64,000 nt of DNA from Massariosphaeria phaeospora (taxonomy: Eukaryota; Ascomycota; Dothideomycetes; Pleosporales). The stretch spans positions 558,001 through 622,000 of the forward strand of contig JAADJZ010000024.1 of assembly GCA_011032825.1 (NCBI GenBank). Direction: 5' to 3'. The position numbers and the translations under genes are program-made. Below, piece by piece: positions 34,501 to 47,135 of this stretch (positions are counted from its first letter, which is position 1; every line of letters begins with the position of its first letter). The notes under the pieces are model-generated. The model had not been told where the DNA came from. It worked only from the letters and a program-made list of their open reading frames with translations, and did not search any database.

Positions 34501-36153
34501 TATATAGCGTTAATATTAGTATCTATTAAAGTTAACTTTGTACCTAGCAACAAGTAGAAAGCTATAATTTTAAAAATGCTAATTAAAAAAGCTTTTGTTA
34601 CTTTTTGTATAACTTTAATTGCACTAGATTAAAAGCGTAAATTAGGCTTAAACTTTTGCGCAATTTTGCAAACTAGCTAACGAAATAGCAGTTTGCGCAT
34701 AAAGAGCTTAGTTGATTTTTAGTATTATTAAATTTCGCGCAACGCAATAGCTGCATGTTGTTAAAAGTTAAGCTGTAATTAAATACTATAATAACTTACT
34801 TTTTTGCTTTTAGTAGTAAAGCTTTTTTATACTATTTATTATTAGTTTCTTTTTGTTCTTGTATAGATTGCTAGATTTGCAAGCTACTTTTACTACAAAA
34901 AGCTTTTGCAATACTTTGCTGCTAGTAGCAAAGTAGTAGTAGTTAGTTTGCTTAGTGCAAGCTATTGTAGAAAAATTGCTACGTAGTAAGTGTAGTATAA
35001 AAAGTAAAAAGTTGTAATAATTATTCGTAATAATTATAGTAGGTAAAGAAGTTGCAGAAGCTATAGTAAAAGTGCGTATTTTAAGTAGCTAGCAATAAAG
35101 CGCTAGCTAAGGCTATAGTTTTTGTAGTAGCGCATAAACTACTCTATATAGAATTTAGCTTGTAAATTCGCTACTTAACTTTTTACTACTTTACTTTCTA
35201 CTTCTATCTACGTACTACAACTAGCTTTATTACTACTTACATTTATTACAAATACAATAGCCGCAATTAAGCAAAAGCTTAACAACAAAATAAACTACAA
35301 GCTTAATAATAAGTTGCTTTTGCTTTACAAAATTAAAGTTTTAACTAGGTTTAAGCTAGCAAAGTAAAAAGCGCTTACAAATGTAATTATTACAAAAGTT
35401 TATTATAGCATTTGCTAAAAAACTTAAAGCTTTAAGTTTAAAAAGCACGAAGTTCTTAGCGTACTAGCAAATCGCAGTTGCGTTAAATTACAAAAAAAGC
35501 GCTCTACACATTACAAGCTACTATTTAATAATTAATTAAGCAATACTACTTGCGCAACTGCTTAGAAAAATCAAACAGCTTACTTAAGTATAAAAGAAAA
35601 AGCTATTGCAAATGCTAGTGCAAAAAATTGGCAAGCAAAATACTAGCTTAAAAAAAAGCTTAAAGCAAAAAAAAAGTTTACTGCGTTGTTTGCGCACAAC
35701 TAGAAAAAGTAGTTAACAACTAAACTTAAGCTTTTAAATAAGCAACGCTACTGCAAACAAAAAAGTAGTAAGTTATTACATTAGTTTATTACATTATTGT
35801 ATTTATAATTCGTAGTTAAGTAGCTTTAAGCAAAACTTAGCTTTGTTTATAAAAAGTAAACTTGTATTTATTACAATATTAACTTTTAATAGCACAAAAA
35901 CATTCTTAAACAAATTGCCAAAGCACTAAAAAACAAAAGAATAATTAAAAATTAGCTAATATCGCGAATATTTAGCGCTAGCAAAGCTACTAATAAAATT
36001 ATACGTTGTATTTACTTAAACAAATTAGCTAAGTTAAAGAATAATTTGTTTAAAAACAAAAAAACTAAAATAGATTAGCAAAAGTTTGTAAAAACGTTAA
36101 CTCTAGAGAATCTAACACTAGTAACTACTAAAAACTAAAAGTAAGTTATTATA

Positions 36154-37200
36154 ACGTACTCTACAAGCGAGTTAGTTATATAAGCAAGTTAGTTACTTTG
36201 CTAAAACTCTACTAAAACGTACTGTTGCAAATAGTAGAGTTGCATTTTAACAATTCTGTATAGTATTACATAGTAGAGTACATTAATTAAAAGCTATTTC
36301 TTTAATTTATTTACATGTGCGCGAATTGTGTTTAGCTTTGCCGTAGCGCTTATAGTGCTTTATAAAGTTTTTTTTGTACTATGCTAAAATATAAACGCGC
36401 TTTTTGTAGATAATAAATAGCAAGATCGCGTACTTTGCAGCGCAAATGCTTTAAATAACTATTATCTACTTCTAATTACCTAGCTAGATAATATTAAGTT
36501 AAGTACGTTTTTAAAAGCTTGTAACAACTTTTATAAACTTAATAATACTTATTTAGAACCTAGTTTTATTAAAGTTGTGCACGTTGTTTAGGTGTATGCT
36601 ATACTTAGCTATTATTTCTTTTACTAGCTTAAACTACGCGCTAATTACTTTAGAATTTTTTTGTAGTATTCTTTGCTTATTCTTAGCTCAATTAAAAGCT
36701 ATTTTAAGCTTAGATAAACGCGTTACGAAGCGCGCAAGCTAGTTTTTGCTTACTAGCCTACTACTACGCTTGCCTAGTAGTTTTTTAGCTATATTAGCTA
36801 CTTTAGATAAAAAAAAAACGCAAATTCTTACGCGTTAAAGTTGAGAATGTATTAGACAATTGTTTTTTTTTTAGTGCTTGTAAGTGTAATAAGCGAATGC
36901 TTAATAGAATGCTTTAGTTGCTAAACTTTAGTTAAAGCAATTTCGCACGAAATTGCTTTGCTAACTTTTAGCTAAGCTTCGATAGATTTCAGCGTAGCGT
37001 AGAAAGTATACAAAGCTTTTTTATTTTATAAATAAAATCGCATTAATTTATTACTTTCTATATTAGAGCTTGCTTACTTTGGCAATTTCTTTATAGTAAG
37101 CTTACAAAGAGTAGAAGTAGTTTCTAAGCTAAAAAGTATTTTTTTATTGCGTTTAGCAAGTTAATAGTAATTAATAGTAAAAAACTATGCAGCTGCGTAG
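36154..37200 (-). mobile_element. P6: shortened pogo/Fot1-like element
   Basis: Starts at a TA site (36152-36153) with ACGTACTCTACAAGCGAG, an end almost identical to that of P5. A zinc-knuckle remnant reads on the minus strand near 36310-36350 (KHNSRTCK), and the 36570-36840 stretch matches the middle of P5. The element is much shorter than the about 1.86-kb relatives, so it has an internal or terminal deletion; I could not find a clear right end before the R module at about 37208. The L-B copy lacks this insertion near 43165. Confidence 0.55.
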
Positions 37201-37207
37201 AAGTAAA

Positions 37208-37430
37208 GTAGTAAATAAGTATAAGTTAAGTTAAAGTTAAGTTAGCTTACGTAAAACTCTAGTGCTAACTTAACTTACACCTACGCTAAAACTAAATAGC
37301 GTAAGTTAAAGTTAAGTTAGCACAGAATTCTATAATTTTATATTTTAATATATTTTCTTTTTATAATTATAATAGCTAGTTATAATAAGTTTATTAACTT
37401 AAAAGTAGTATTTATAACGTACTCTACGAT
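37208..37430. repeat. R-family module
   Basis: Same 190-bp module as at about 26822-27012 (AGTAGTAAATAAGTATAAG ... AATATATTTTCTTTTTATAA), here with the central palindrome damaged. It is followed near 37433 by an R/L-type end (CGCTAGCAAATAAG). Confidence 0.6.
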
Positions 37431-37889
37431 ACGCTAGCAAATAAGTAAAAAGTACCTATTAATAGGTATAAGTTGAGTTATAAGTTGCACAAACCTTAGG
37501 TTAAAGTTAAGTTATAGTTACTCTAGCGTAAGTAGAAGTTAGGTTAGAGTTACTAAAGCGTTAAGTTATAGTTTAGTTAGAGTAATTAAAGCTTAGAGTT
37601 AAAGTTGAGTTGAAGGTTATATCTAGGTTATAAAGTTATGTGTTAGCTTAGAGAGTTGCTAAAGTTTAGAAAGTTATTACAGCTAGTTATTACATTTAAG
37701 AACGCGCAAATTGTATTTACGAAGTTTTGTTATTACAGCTACTATTCACGTACAAGAACACAAGTAGAGTAAAAAAAGTTGTATTACTACAAATATTAAT
37801 TACGGTAGCGTAAAAGTCGAGCGCGCTTTTGTAGCAGAAGTAGCGAATTTTCTTTTTCTAAATTATTATTTAACAGAGTTATTCTTAAT

Positions 37890-37942
37890 TGTAAAGGCCT
37901 AGATGTAGGCCTAGATGTAAGCCTAGATAACAAGCTAAGTAT
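37890..37942. repeat. short imperfect tandem repeat (GGCCTAGATGTA) at the P2 insertion site
   Basis: Two to three copies of a 12-bp unit, GGCCTAGATGTA and variants, end just left of P2. The repeat continues on the right side of P2 (about 39790-39855), so P2 landed inside it. Read on the minus strand it encodes a Pro/Thr/Ser-type tail that probably belongs to the neighbouring hAT-like frame. Confidence 0.55.
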
Positions 37943-37943
37943 A

Positions 37944-39787
37944 ACGTGTTTTATTAGTAAGTCAGCTACTTTAGTAAGTTGGCTACTAAACACTAGCGCG
38001 GCAACTGCGCAGCAACAATACGTAATGTCTCAACAACATAACGCGCAAAGTACCTATACTAAAAGCGATATATATATTGCTATCTCTAATATTTAATCTA
38101 AGCAGATTTAAAGCAAAAGGCGCGCTGCTGCAGTCTACAAAGTTCTTTGATTAACAATCTAAAACTAACGCGCTAAAAAACGCCTTCGACGCAACTGCAA
38201 GCTAAAATCAAAGCGCTTTACAAAACTAAAAAAGAAAGCAATTGTGCAGCGTATACTTAACAAATTTTTACAAGGTCTACTGCTTTTAAAGGCACACATA
38301 CAAGATATAGCAGATAGACTACTAAAAAAGCGCAAATGCAACTCTACTAGCAAGTGCTAGGTTAATAGGTTTATTAAGCGTACTCTTAAGCTGCGAACGC
38401 GATAGAGCTGTTTGTACAATCGCTAGCAAGCTGCCTACAAAGACCTAGCAGTTATCGAGCCTTAGTTCAGCCTAGTTCAATTGGTAAAGGCGAAGTACAG
38501 TATTCTTAATAAAAATACTTAAAACTTTGATAAATTAGGCTTTTTAATAGGCAAGATTACGTTTCAGCTTGTAGTAACAAGCTTAGATAAGCCTAAAAAA
38601 GCAAAGAAACTACAGCCTAGCAATTGCGAATAGACTACTCTAATACAAGCTGTTAGCGCAACGAGAAAGCGCATTCTACTCTTTATTATCTTCGCTAGCA
38701 AAGTCCTAATCTCTACCTAGTTTGAGCTAAAAATACTACGCAACTAGGTTATTCAAGTTAGTTTAAATAGCTAGACGAGCAACGATTTTAGAGTTAACTA
38801 GCTTAAACACTTTAATACGCATGCAAAGTTTGTAAAAGCGTACAGGCTACTTATTATTAACAGCTACAAAAGCTATTGCTCGCTTGCTTTTTAAAACTAC
38901 TGCAAAGAGAACAAGATTATTGCTTTCTGCATGCTATTTTACTTATTGCACTTGCTGCAGCCTTTCGACGTTGCCTGCTTCGCGCTGCTAAAGCGCTTTT
39001 ATAGCAATAGTATCTTAGCTTTAGCGCGCAACTACATCTACTACATTAGCAAAGAAACTTTTTTACTAGCCTTTAAAGCTGCTTACGAGCATACATTTAC
39101 TAAAAAGAACACTCGCGCAAGGTTTAAAAGCGCTAGATTAGTTTTATTTAACCTAAATGCAGTGTTATCGAAGCTTGATGTAAAGTTGCGCACGCTAACT
39201 TCGCTACAGCGCAACGACGCTGCATAAAAAGCGAAAACGCTGCGCAACGCAAAAGAGCTAGAAGCTTAGACTACGCTTATTTAATAGAGAATGCAAAAGC
39301 GCTTAGGTTCTTTAGCGAGCTCTTTTAACGAGCAGGTACAACAGCTAAGTAAAAGCGCGCAGCAGATAGCGCATAATATAGTGTTGCTGCAAGAAAAACA
39401 GGCGCGTATGCAAAGCGCAATTAAAAAGCTTACAAAGCGCAAAACCTGTAAAAGGCAATACGTACAAGTTAAAAAAACTCTAATAGTTAGTAAAGTATTT
39501 AACTTAATTGCTGCAAAAGAGAGTAGTAGTTGTAAGAACAGCGAGACGCTTGCAAAGAAAGTGCGCGCAAAGAAGCGCTGCGGCCGTTGCAGCAAAATTA
39601 GGCATAATTCTCGCACTTGTAAAGTAAAAATAAAGAATGTAGATAGTAGTACTACTTTTGAATAATATTATTCTATTGCGTATAGTATAGTAATTTGTTG
39701 TAGTGTTGCACTACGTCGCTGCGCGTGCGCGACGCTAGGGTTTAGTAGCCAACTTACTAAAGTAGCCAACTTACTAATAAAACACGT
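37944..39787 (+). mobile_element. P2: pogo/Fot1-like element
   Basis: 1,844 bp with inverted ends (ACGTGTTTTATTAGTAAGT), bordered by TA at 37942-37943 and 39788-39789. It is nearly identical to P1 but in the opposite orientation. The flanking 12-bp repeats on both sides show it split an older sequence, probably the 3' end of the hAT-like element. Confidence 0.9.
38025..39665 (+). pseudogene. P2 transposase, pogo/Fot1 DDE type, broken by stops
   Basis: ATG at 38025 to TAA at 39663-39665, 547 codons in one phase. The first half is riddled with TAA/TAG/TGA; the second half has two long open pieces (38931-39227 and 39291-39665) in the same phase. These carry the LQPFDVACFALLKRFYS motif and the zinc knuckle CGRCSKIRHNSRTC. 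Loss by substitution without indels, and mostly at CAA/CAG-like positions, is what RIP predicts. The usual family order (HTH, DDE, knuckle) fits. Inactive. Confidence 0.87.
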
Positions 39788-39789
39788 TA

Positions 39790-41640
39790 GGCCTAAATAT
39801 TAGCCTAAGTGTTAACTTAGATAACGAGCTAGGTGTAGGCGTAGATGTAGGCTTAAAAGTAAAGTTTACATACTACGCTCGAAAGTTAAGTAAGTTTTTA
39901 ACTTCGTTACATAGTAGTTCTTTATTATCTGCCTTTGCAAACTAAAAAACGCTGTTCTATCCTTTTTCTTAAGCAATACAGTTTTTTAATATTATAATTC
40001 GCCGAATTGTTTGAGCAGCAAGTTGGTGCTTTTTATTGCTAATAACATTCTTAGCAACGTTGAATTCGCGCTTGACTTTAACCTAGGCAATTTGTACTGC
40101 AAGTACATCTTTTGCAACTTGTAATAAGCGTAGATACGTTTTTTTATTTACTTGCTACTATTTAAGAATATTAAAAAAAGCACTAGCGCGTACGCAGGCA
40201 ATGCTTAGATAAGCTTCTTTTTCTTAGCGAGTTAAGCTCTTTTTTTTTTCTATTTCGTTTAGGTTAACAGATGAAAAACTGCTTGGCAGCAACTAGAGCA
40301 AAAGCTTTAGTCTCTAAAACTATTTACTACCTTAAAGTCTAGTTGTACGAAACGAAGAAATAAAAGTAAAAGCAAAGCGAGTATCGTCGTTATAGTAATC
40401 AAAGTAATTAAAAAACTTTTCGTAGTAGGTATGCTTGTTTTGATTATTCTAGATTTCGTTTTAAACGCGCAGTTAGCATATAACTGTAATAAGTAACTGT
40501 AATAACTATACCTCGTACGCCGTAAGCTTTTAGCTAGAGTCTAGAATAGTAGCACAATTAAATAAAAACTCTCGTTTATCGCTAGTTTTTTTATAATACT
40601 TGCTAAGTTTAGCTTTTTCTTTATTTGCAGCAGCTCGTACAACTGTAGGCTACTTAAAAGTATTTTAATTTTTTATGTCGTTGTCAAGTTCGTTCTGCAT
40701 ACTATTTAAAAAGTTGAAAAAACAGTTGTACATAAGCTAGATATACTAGACTTGTAGCCTATAGTTTTTACTTAAGAAATTTGTTGCGTTTTTAAAGTTT
40801 TTAAGCATATTAGTAATTAACTTTAAGTAGTGCTATTTGTCTAGTGTTAATTTTAGTCGCTTAAAGTTGCAAAAGTTTACTTTTGCTATATTCTCATTAT
40901 CTAGGATACTGCCTGCACTAATTGTTATCTTAAGTGCAATTTCTTTTACTAGCTATTTGTTAATAAATTTTTAGATTTTAAGTGCGCGCTCGCACATATT
41001 GTAGGTTAAATTCTATCGTGTTTTAACGTTGCGAATAACAGACATTTGTTGTTTTAGTAGCAAGTGTAGTTGCGTAGCAATAAACCGCTTGTATCGTTAA
41101 AACAACGAATTAATTGCTATGCAGATAGCTTGAAGCTAGGTGTGTATTAAGCTGTAATAAAAGTATGTAATAACGCACTATATACCTTGCAAAAAGAGTT
41201 TAAAACAAAGATATTCGCTTGCACGTTGCTTAAATAGCGTTTTTGTAGTATTTCTCTTAGTTCAACGTTAGTACTTACTAATGCTGCAAGCTTAAAGTGT
41301 AAAATAATATTTTAAATAACAAAGTTAATAATGTAAGCAAGATACGAAATTGAGTTTTTTAATAAGCTCTAAAGTATGTTCTTTGCTTCTAGTTGCTATT
41401 TAATAACACAACTAAGCGTTTTGTTTTTCTTAGCATTATCCGCAGTAATTGCTAGAAAGCGTAATTTAATGCTAATGTTTGAGAGTACTTGCAGTATATT
41501 AGTAGCTGCAGCAGCACTAGTATGTTTTCCGCGTAGAAAAACAAAATCTAGTAACTTCTTTTAAAGCTGCTAGTTGCAGTTAACGTAGTATTCTTTAACT
41601 GCAAAGAAACTAAAATAATTAGAAGCAAACTACCTATCTA
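39790..41640 (-). mobile_element. hAT-like transposase remnant
   Basis: Read on the minus strand, about 40110-39960 gives a degraded hAT dimerisation motif (KREFNVAKNVISNKKHQLAA, compare the usual ERxFS ... RNRL). About 40990-40600 gives the preceding hAT-type segment (LITNMLKNFKNATNFLSKNY, then LRAAA-like residues), again with RIP-type stops. The N-terminal part upstream of 41640 and both terminal repeats were not resolved. The Pro/Thr/Ser tail at about 39790-39880 seems to continue past the P2 insertion to about 37800. Confidence 0.6.
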
Positions 41641-43119
41641 TCGCAATTGAGATCTTGGTTAACTAGCTAATGTTATTAAGAAGTAATGCTTTAGCCTTTT
41701 CAAATCGTTTATAAAACATTCCTTGGAATTTGAATCGGCTAATACTTGAAATATTAGGTCGAAGAAATTGAAGAAATCGCTGAAATAAGAGCCGCTTAAT
41801 TGTTCAAAAAAACTAGTTGCTATATATAACTACTCGTACTAGTTCTTGTTTAAAGGCCTAGGTTGAATATAGTAGTACAATAGTAGTAAATTAAAGTTAA
41901 CGTAGTGCTAGCTGTAGACGAGGTTGAGAGTAAATAAAAGCAAGCGTTTTTTAGCAGGTCCTAGATTCGAGGTAGTTGAGTAAGTGTTTAGTTTCAATAG
42001 TTTTAACTGCTAGGTGCTAAAAAGCAAGGCCGCAATTATAGCAGAATACGTAGAGGTAGCTATTACTAGAATTAGCAGCTTTTTTAAACTATAGCTATAC
42101 CTAACTAGTGCGTACAGTAGAGTTCTATTGCAAATTTGCTATTTCTAGGTCTAAAGCCTACTTAGTAGAACTCTACTACATTTTCTACGCAGTTACTACT
42201 ACTTCTCGTTCTGTATTATTTTTAATATGCGTAAAAGAATATTTTACTAGATGTAGTTTATTTTTTTCTCTCTCTTAAACGAATTGCTTAGCGTTGAATT
42301 TAAATAAACGAATAAGTAGCGAAAGTTTTGCTATGTTTATAACAAAAGGTATAGTACAAAAGCGCAGGTACTGTAATAATAAACTGTAATAATTAGTGTT
42401 AGAGTAAACTAAAGATAGAGAATAGGTACATTGCTAAAGAAAAACACGCAGATTGTTAAAGAAAAACAGAACATGCTTTTTTACTTGCGAAATATTGCTA
42501 ACGTCTAAGCGCAAAGGCTAAGGCAGTAATGCAACTAAGATTAGAGCTAAAATTAAAGCTGCAGTAGTAGCGCCTTAATTTTACAGTTCTAATTAGGTTA
42601 TACTTGCTAATCTATTAATTGCAATGTTATACACGTTTTAGGCTGCGTTATAAATAGTAGATACTAGCTGTATTTATGCTAGCAACGTTTTAATTTACAT
42701 AGAAAGTAGAGAGCTTTAGGTTTGCGCTTTCTTATAAGCGTTACTATCGTTAGAGAAACTTTTTTAATCTAAATACTCTACTAACTTAGTTTGCTCTACT
42801 ACTTTAGTCTGCTCTACTACTTTATCTACTACTTTATTCTACTTCTTATTCTTATTTTTATTCTCAACTTTTTCTTTATTTTTACTAGAGAACTCGTTTG
42901 CTTCTGCTAACGCTTTTCTTTACTAATTTTTTATTTTATATTTGTCTTTACACTTATTGTAGAACGCATTAATTTTTAAGTTGCTACTTGCTTCTTCTTT
43001 ACACTTATTAATTGTAGGCGCTAGAATATACGAGCTGTTGATATCTTTATAAGCATCGTTGCTGTTAACGCGCAGTTCAAAAAAAAGCGTAGGCTTGCGT
43101 AAGCTAGTGCAGTTAGTAT
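41641..43119. other. AT-rich island segment without identified element
   Basis: This may contain the N-terminal part of the hAT-like frame and an extension of L-B. Short Lys-rich frames appear on the minus strand near 42880-43080. The piece at about 41690-41800 is less AT-rich than its surroundings and may be younger or under less mutation. Nothing can be named. Confidence 0.35.
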
Positions 43120-45273
43120 AAGTATGTAATAAACTACTATAATAACTTACTTCTAGTCTTTAGCAGTTACTAGTGTTAGATTCTCTAAAGTTAACGTCTT
43201 TACAAACTCTTGCCAATCTATTTTAGCTTTCTCGTTTTTAAACGAATTATTTTTTAACTTAGCTAATTCGTCTAAGTAGATACGTCGCATAATTCTATTA
43301 GTAGCTTCGCTAGCGCCAAATATTCGCAACATTAGCTAATTCTTAATTTTCTTCTTGTTTTCGAGTGCTTTGGCAATTTGTTCAAGAATGTTTCTATGCT
43401 ATTGAAAGTTAACATTGTAATAAATACAGGCCTACTTTTTATAGGCAAAGCTAAGTTTTGCTTAAAACTACTCAACTGCGTATTGTAAGTACAATAACGT
43501 AATAAACTAATATAATAACTTACTACTTTTCTGTGCGCAGTAGCGTTGCTTATCTAGAAGCTTAAGTTTAGTTGCTAACTACTTTTTCTAGTCGTGCGTA
43601 GACAACGCAGTAAACTTTTTCTTCGCCTTAAGCTTCTTCTTAAGCTAGTATTTTGCTTGCTAATTTTCTGCACTAGCATTTGCAATAGCTTTTCCTTTAG
43701 CACTTAAGTAAGCTGTTTGATTTCTCTAAGTAGTTGCGCAAGCAGTATTGCTTAATTAACTTTTAGATAGTAGCTTGTAATGTGTAGAGCGCTTTTTTTG
43801 TAATTCAACGCAACCGCGATTTGCTAGTACGCTAAGAACTTTGTGCTTTTTAAACTTAAAGCTCTAGATTTGTTAGCAGATGCTGTAATAAACTTTTGTA
43901 ATAATTACATTTGTAAGCGCTTTTTACTTCGCTAGCTCAAACCTAGTTAGAACTTTAATTTTGTAAAGCGAAAGCAACTTATTATCAAGCTCGTAGTTTA
44001 TCTCGTTGTTAAGCTTTTGCTTAATTGCAGCTATTGTATTTGTAATAAATGTAGGTAATAATAAAGCTAGTTGTAGTACGTAGGTAGGTAGAAGCAGAAA
44101 GTAAAGTAGCAAAAAGTTAAGTAGCGAATTTATAGGCTAAATTTTGTGTAAAGTAGCTTATGCGCTGCTGCAAAAGCTGCAGCCTTAGCTAGCGCCTCGC
44201 TGCTAGCTACTTAAAACACGCACTTCTGCTACAGCTTCTGCAGCTTCCTTACCTACCGTAATTATTACGAATAATTATTACAACTTTCTACTCTCTACAC
44301 TACACCTATTACGCATTAATTCTTTTGCAATAGCTTGCACTAAGCAAACTAACTGCTACTACTTTGCTACTAGCAGCAAGGTTCTGCGAAAGCTTTTCGC
44401 AGCAAAAGCAGCTTGCAAATCTAGCAATCCGTACAAGAACAAGAAAAAACTAACAATAGGTAGTGTAAAGAAGCTTTACTGCTAAAAGCAAAAGAGTAAG
44501 TTATTACAGCAGTTAATTGCAGCTTTGTTTTTAACAACATGCAGCTGTTGCGTTGCGCGAAATTTGATAATACTAGAAATCAACTAAGCTCTTCATGCGC
44601 AAACTGCTATTTAGTTAGCTAGTTCGCAAGATTGCGCAAGAGTTTAAGCCTAATCTACGCTTCTAAGCTAGTGCAATTAAAGCTATACAAAAAGTAACAA
44701 AGGCTTTTCTAATTAGCATTTTTGAAAGTATAGCTTTCTACTTGTTGCTAGGTGCAAGGCTAACTTTAACAAATACCAATATTAACGCTATACACGCGAA
44801 ACGAGTAACAATTAACACAAAAAACATAAATCTAGCACAAAAATACTACAAGAAGTACAAGAAAAGTTCGCAGCAAATGTAAAAGCTAAAGTCTAGTTGC
44901 TACTTGTTCTAGCGATATAAAGCTATAATAATTTTGAATTTTTTAGCAATACTTAGCGTAGACGTTGCTTTGTACTTAGCTATTAAAATGCAACTAATTC
45001 TACGCTGTAATAACAATCTGTAATAAACTTAAGCAACTTGTACTTTGCTAACGTCAAAATACAACATGTAAACTCTAAATATAACAACCTAACTATAACT
45101 TAACTATAACTTAGAGCCTATGCGAGATAACTCAACTTTAACTTAAAGTTTGTGCAACTTAACTCAACTATAACCTTGTACTAGCGTTAAAAGATTAGGT
45201 ATATAAGTAGAGTTAAGTTAGAGTTATAAAAAAAGCAACTTAACTTTAACTTAACTTCTACCTATTCGCTAGC
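43120..45273 (-). mobile_element. L-B: second copy of the unrecognised repeat family
   Basis: Inverted relative of L-A (32171-36153) without the P1 insertion. Matching landmarks include the end CTATTCGCTAGC (45262-45273), the sites corresponding to P1 (near 44805) and P6 (near 43165), and the coding-like remnant at 44112-43924 (LLLPTYVLQLALLLPTFITN). This copy may extend further left. The encoded protein is not recognised; both strands are full of stops. Confidence 0.6.
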
Positions 45274-47133
45274 TTACTCTACGAGCGAGTAAACTACACA
45301 AGCAAGTAAGCTACTTGCGCTAAAACTTTACCAAAACTACAACGAATTAGCTTATTATATTGCTCTTTAAGCTAGTACAGCATATAATTGCATTAAATAC
45401 TACTTTTGCGCTACATTTGCGTTATTTTTACATGTGCGCGAGTTATGTCTTGCTTCGCTGCACTTGCTACAGCGCCTTGCAAGCTAGTTGCTTTTATTAG
45501 CGCGCGCTTTTTTTTTTTGCTTTTTTTTTATTACTACGCGCACTAAACTCCTTTAGAGCTATTAACTTTTAGCTTTTTTTAACTATTAGTATTTTCTTTT
45601 TTTGTACACGCTTTTTTTTGTGCGATTTACGTTGCGTAGCAGCTTTATTAGCTACTTAAAGCTTAGCTACCTAGCTGCGCATTAATACTAAGAAATGCGC
45701 TATCTACTTAGCACTTTTTAAAAGCTTTCTAAAAGCATTAACTATTAAAGTAAGTAAGCTATTTACATGTCGCTGAATTCTCTTTTAAATTAGCTTTAAT
45801 TGTAATCTAAATTCAAAGGTATTGCTTGGTGTTTAGAACTGCTAAAGAGCGTTGATAATAGAAAGTAGTAATAGCGTGCGCAACTACACGTTAAGCTTTG
45901 ATATAACTGCTTTTAGGTTAAATAGAGCTAATCTAGCTTTTCTAAACTTTTCTAGAATATTATTAGTTGTAATTAAAGCGCTAAAAGTAGCTTTGAAGCA
46001 TAGTAGAAACTTAAGTTTTGTAATGTAGTTAATATAGCTGCGTATTAAGTTCTTAGCTTAGCAGCTATACGCAACTTTTAACAGCGCAAAACAGCTTACA
46101 TTAAGCAGCTGCAGCAAATGCAATAAGTAAAAAAGTATGTAAAAAGTAATAATTCTATTTTCTTTGTAGTACTGCTAGAATTTAAGCGAGTTGTAGCTTT
46201 TATAACTGTTAATTATAAGCAAGTAGTATGCGCTAACAGTGTGCTTTTTTGTATACTTATCAAAGTGCTTTAACTACTTAAAACTAAGCTTATTTGTTGT
46301 CTAGCTGTTTTTAGAAACTGCAATAACCTAGTTTTAAAATAGATTCTTTTTCTTGTACTAGGCAAAGAAGTAGTGCTTGCTTTAAAAAATAATAAAAAGT
46401 AGAATTGCTTACCTCGTTGCGTTAACGCTTTGAATTACTATTGTTTACTTTTAATTGCTTTGCTAAACGCTCTTTAGCCGTCCTTAGCGCTTAGAGCTAT
46501 AAAAACTACTTTAGTTAATATTATGCCTATTATAAAGCTAAACTTGTTAAAGTTGTAAGTGTTTTTATTTTAGATGCTGTACTTCGCTTTTATGTTCTCT
46601 ACAAGCTTAAACTACTTTTAAATAACTTTAAAATTCTCGTACAAAGCTCTCTTGTAGTTGTACTTGCAATTAAACTTAACTTTAAGCTTAAGTTAGCGCC
46701 TAACAAACGTACTAAGCTAATTTACGCTAACATAGCTTAGATAATGCTTAGCGCGCAAAGAATTAGCTATATTAGCTACAGCAGCAAGCTAAGAAAGAAA
46801 TTCTTACGCGTTAAAGTTAAGTACATGCTAAACAATTACTTTTTTCTTTGTTTTAAGTAGATTTATTAAGTTGAGCGTAAAATCGCGTTAAAAGAAAGTT
46901 CTAGCGCGTTAACGCTTTAAAGTATTTTAAAGTACATTGTAAATTGCTGCAGCGCGTTGCTAAAAGAAATTTGCGTTTTTTTTAATAGCTTAAAGAGCAA
47001 GCTGCAATTGAGTTTTTTTTAGAGCTAGTAACTAGTTTTCTTGTTAAAGCATCGCGTTGTTGGAGGAGTTTTAGTAGAGTTTTAGCGCAAGTAGCTTACT
47101 CGCTTGTGTAGCTTACTCGCTCGTAGAGTACGT
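45274..47133 (-). mobile_element. P5: pogo/Fot1-like element
   Basis: About 1.86 kb. The right end (GAGTAAGCTACTTGCGC inverted ... CGTAGAGTACGT, TA at 47134-47135) and the left end (CTTACTCTACGAGCGAG from about 45273) form about 65-bp inverted repeats. A zinc-knuckle remnant reads on the minus strand at about 45480-45425 (RCSKCSEARHNSRTCK). Middle regions match P3, P4 and P6. The left end abuts L-B exactly, suggesting insertion at its tip. Transposase is destroyed by stops. Confidence 0.7.
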
Positions 47134-47135
47134 TA

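Larger units (their letters stand above)
32171..36153 (+). mobile_element. L-A: copy of an unrecognised repeat family, split by P1
   Basis: Apart from P1 (32657-34500), this stretch is an inverted match of about 43120-45273 (L-B) over about 2.1 kb. It begins GCTAGCGAATAAGTAAAAGT. Coding-like remnants lie on the plus strand: at about 35200-35350 (LALLLLTFITNTIAAIKQKL) and about 35930-36130 (a basic, Leu-rich segment including KIIRCIYLNKLAKLKN). Frequent TAA/TAG suggest RIP. I do not recognise the protein. The right border at 36153 is where P6 begins. Confidence 0.6.

Noticed and set aside
41376..41564. Open frame in the AT-rich island
   Set aside because: It lies antisense to the hAT-like remnant and is open by chance.
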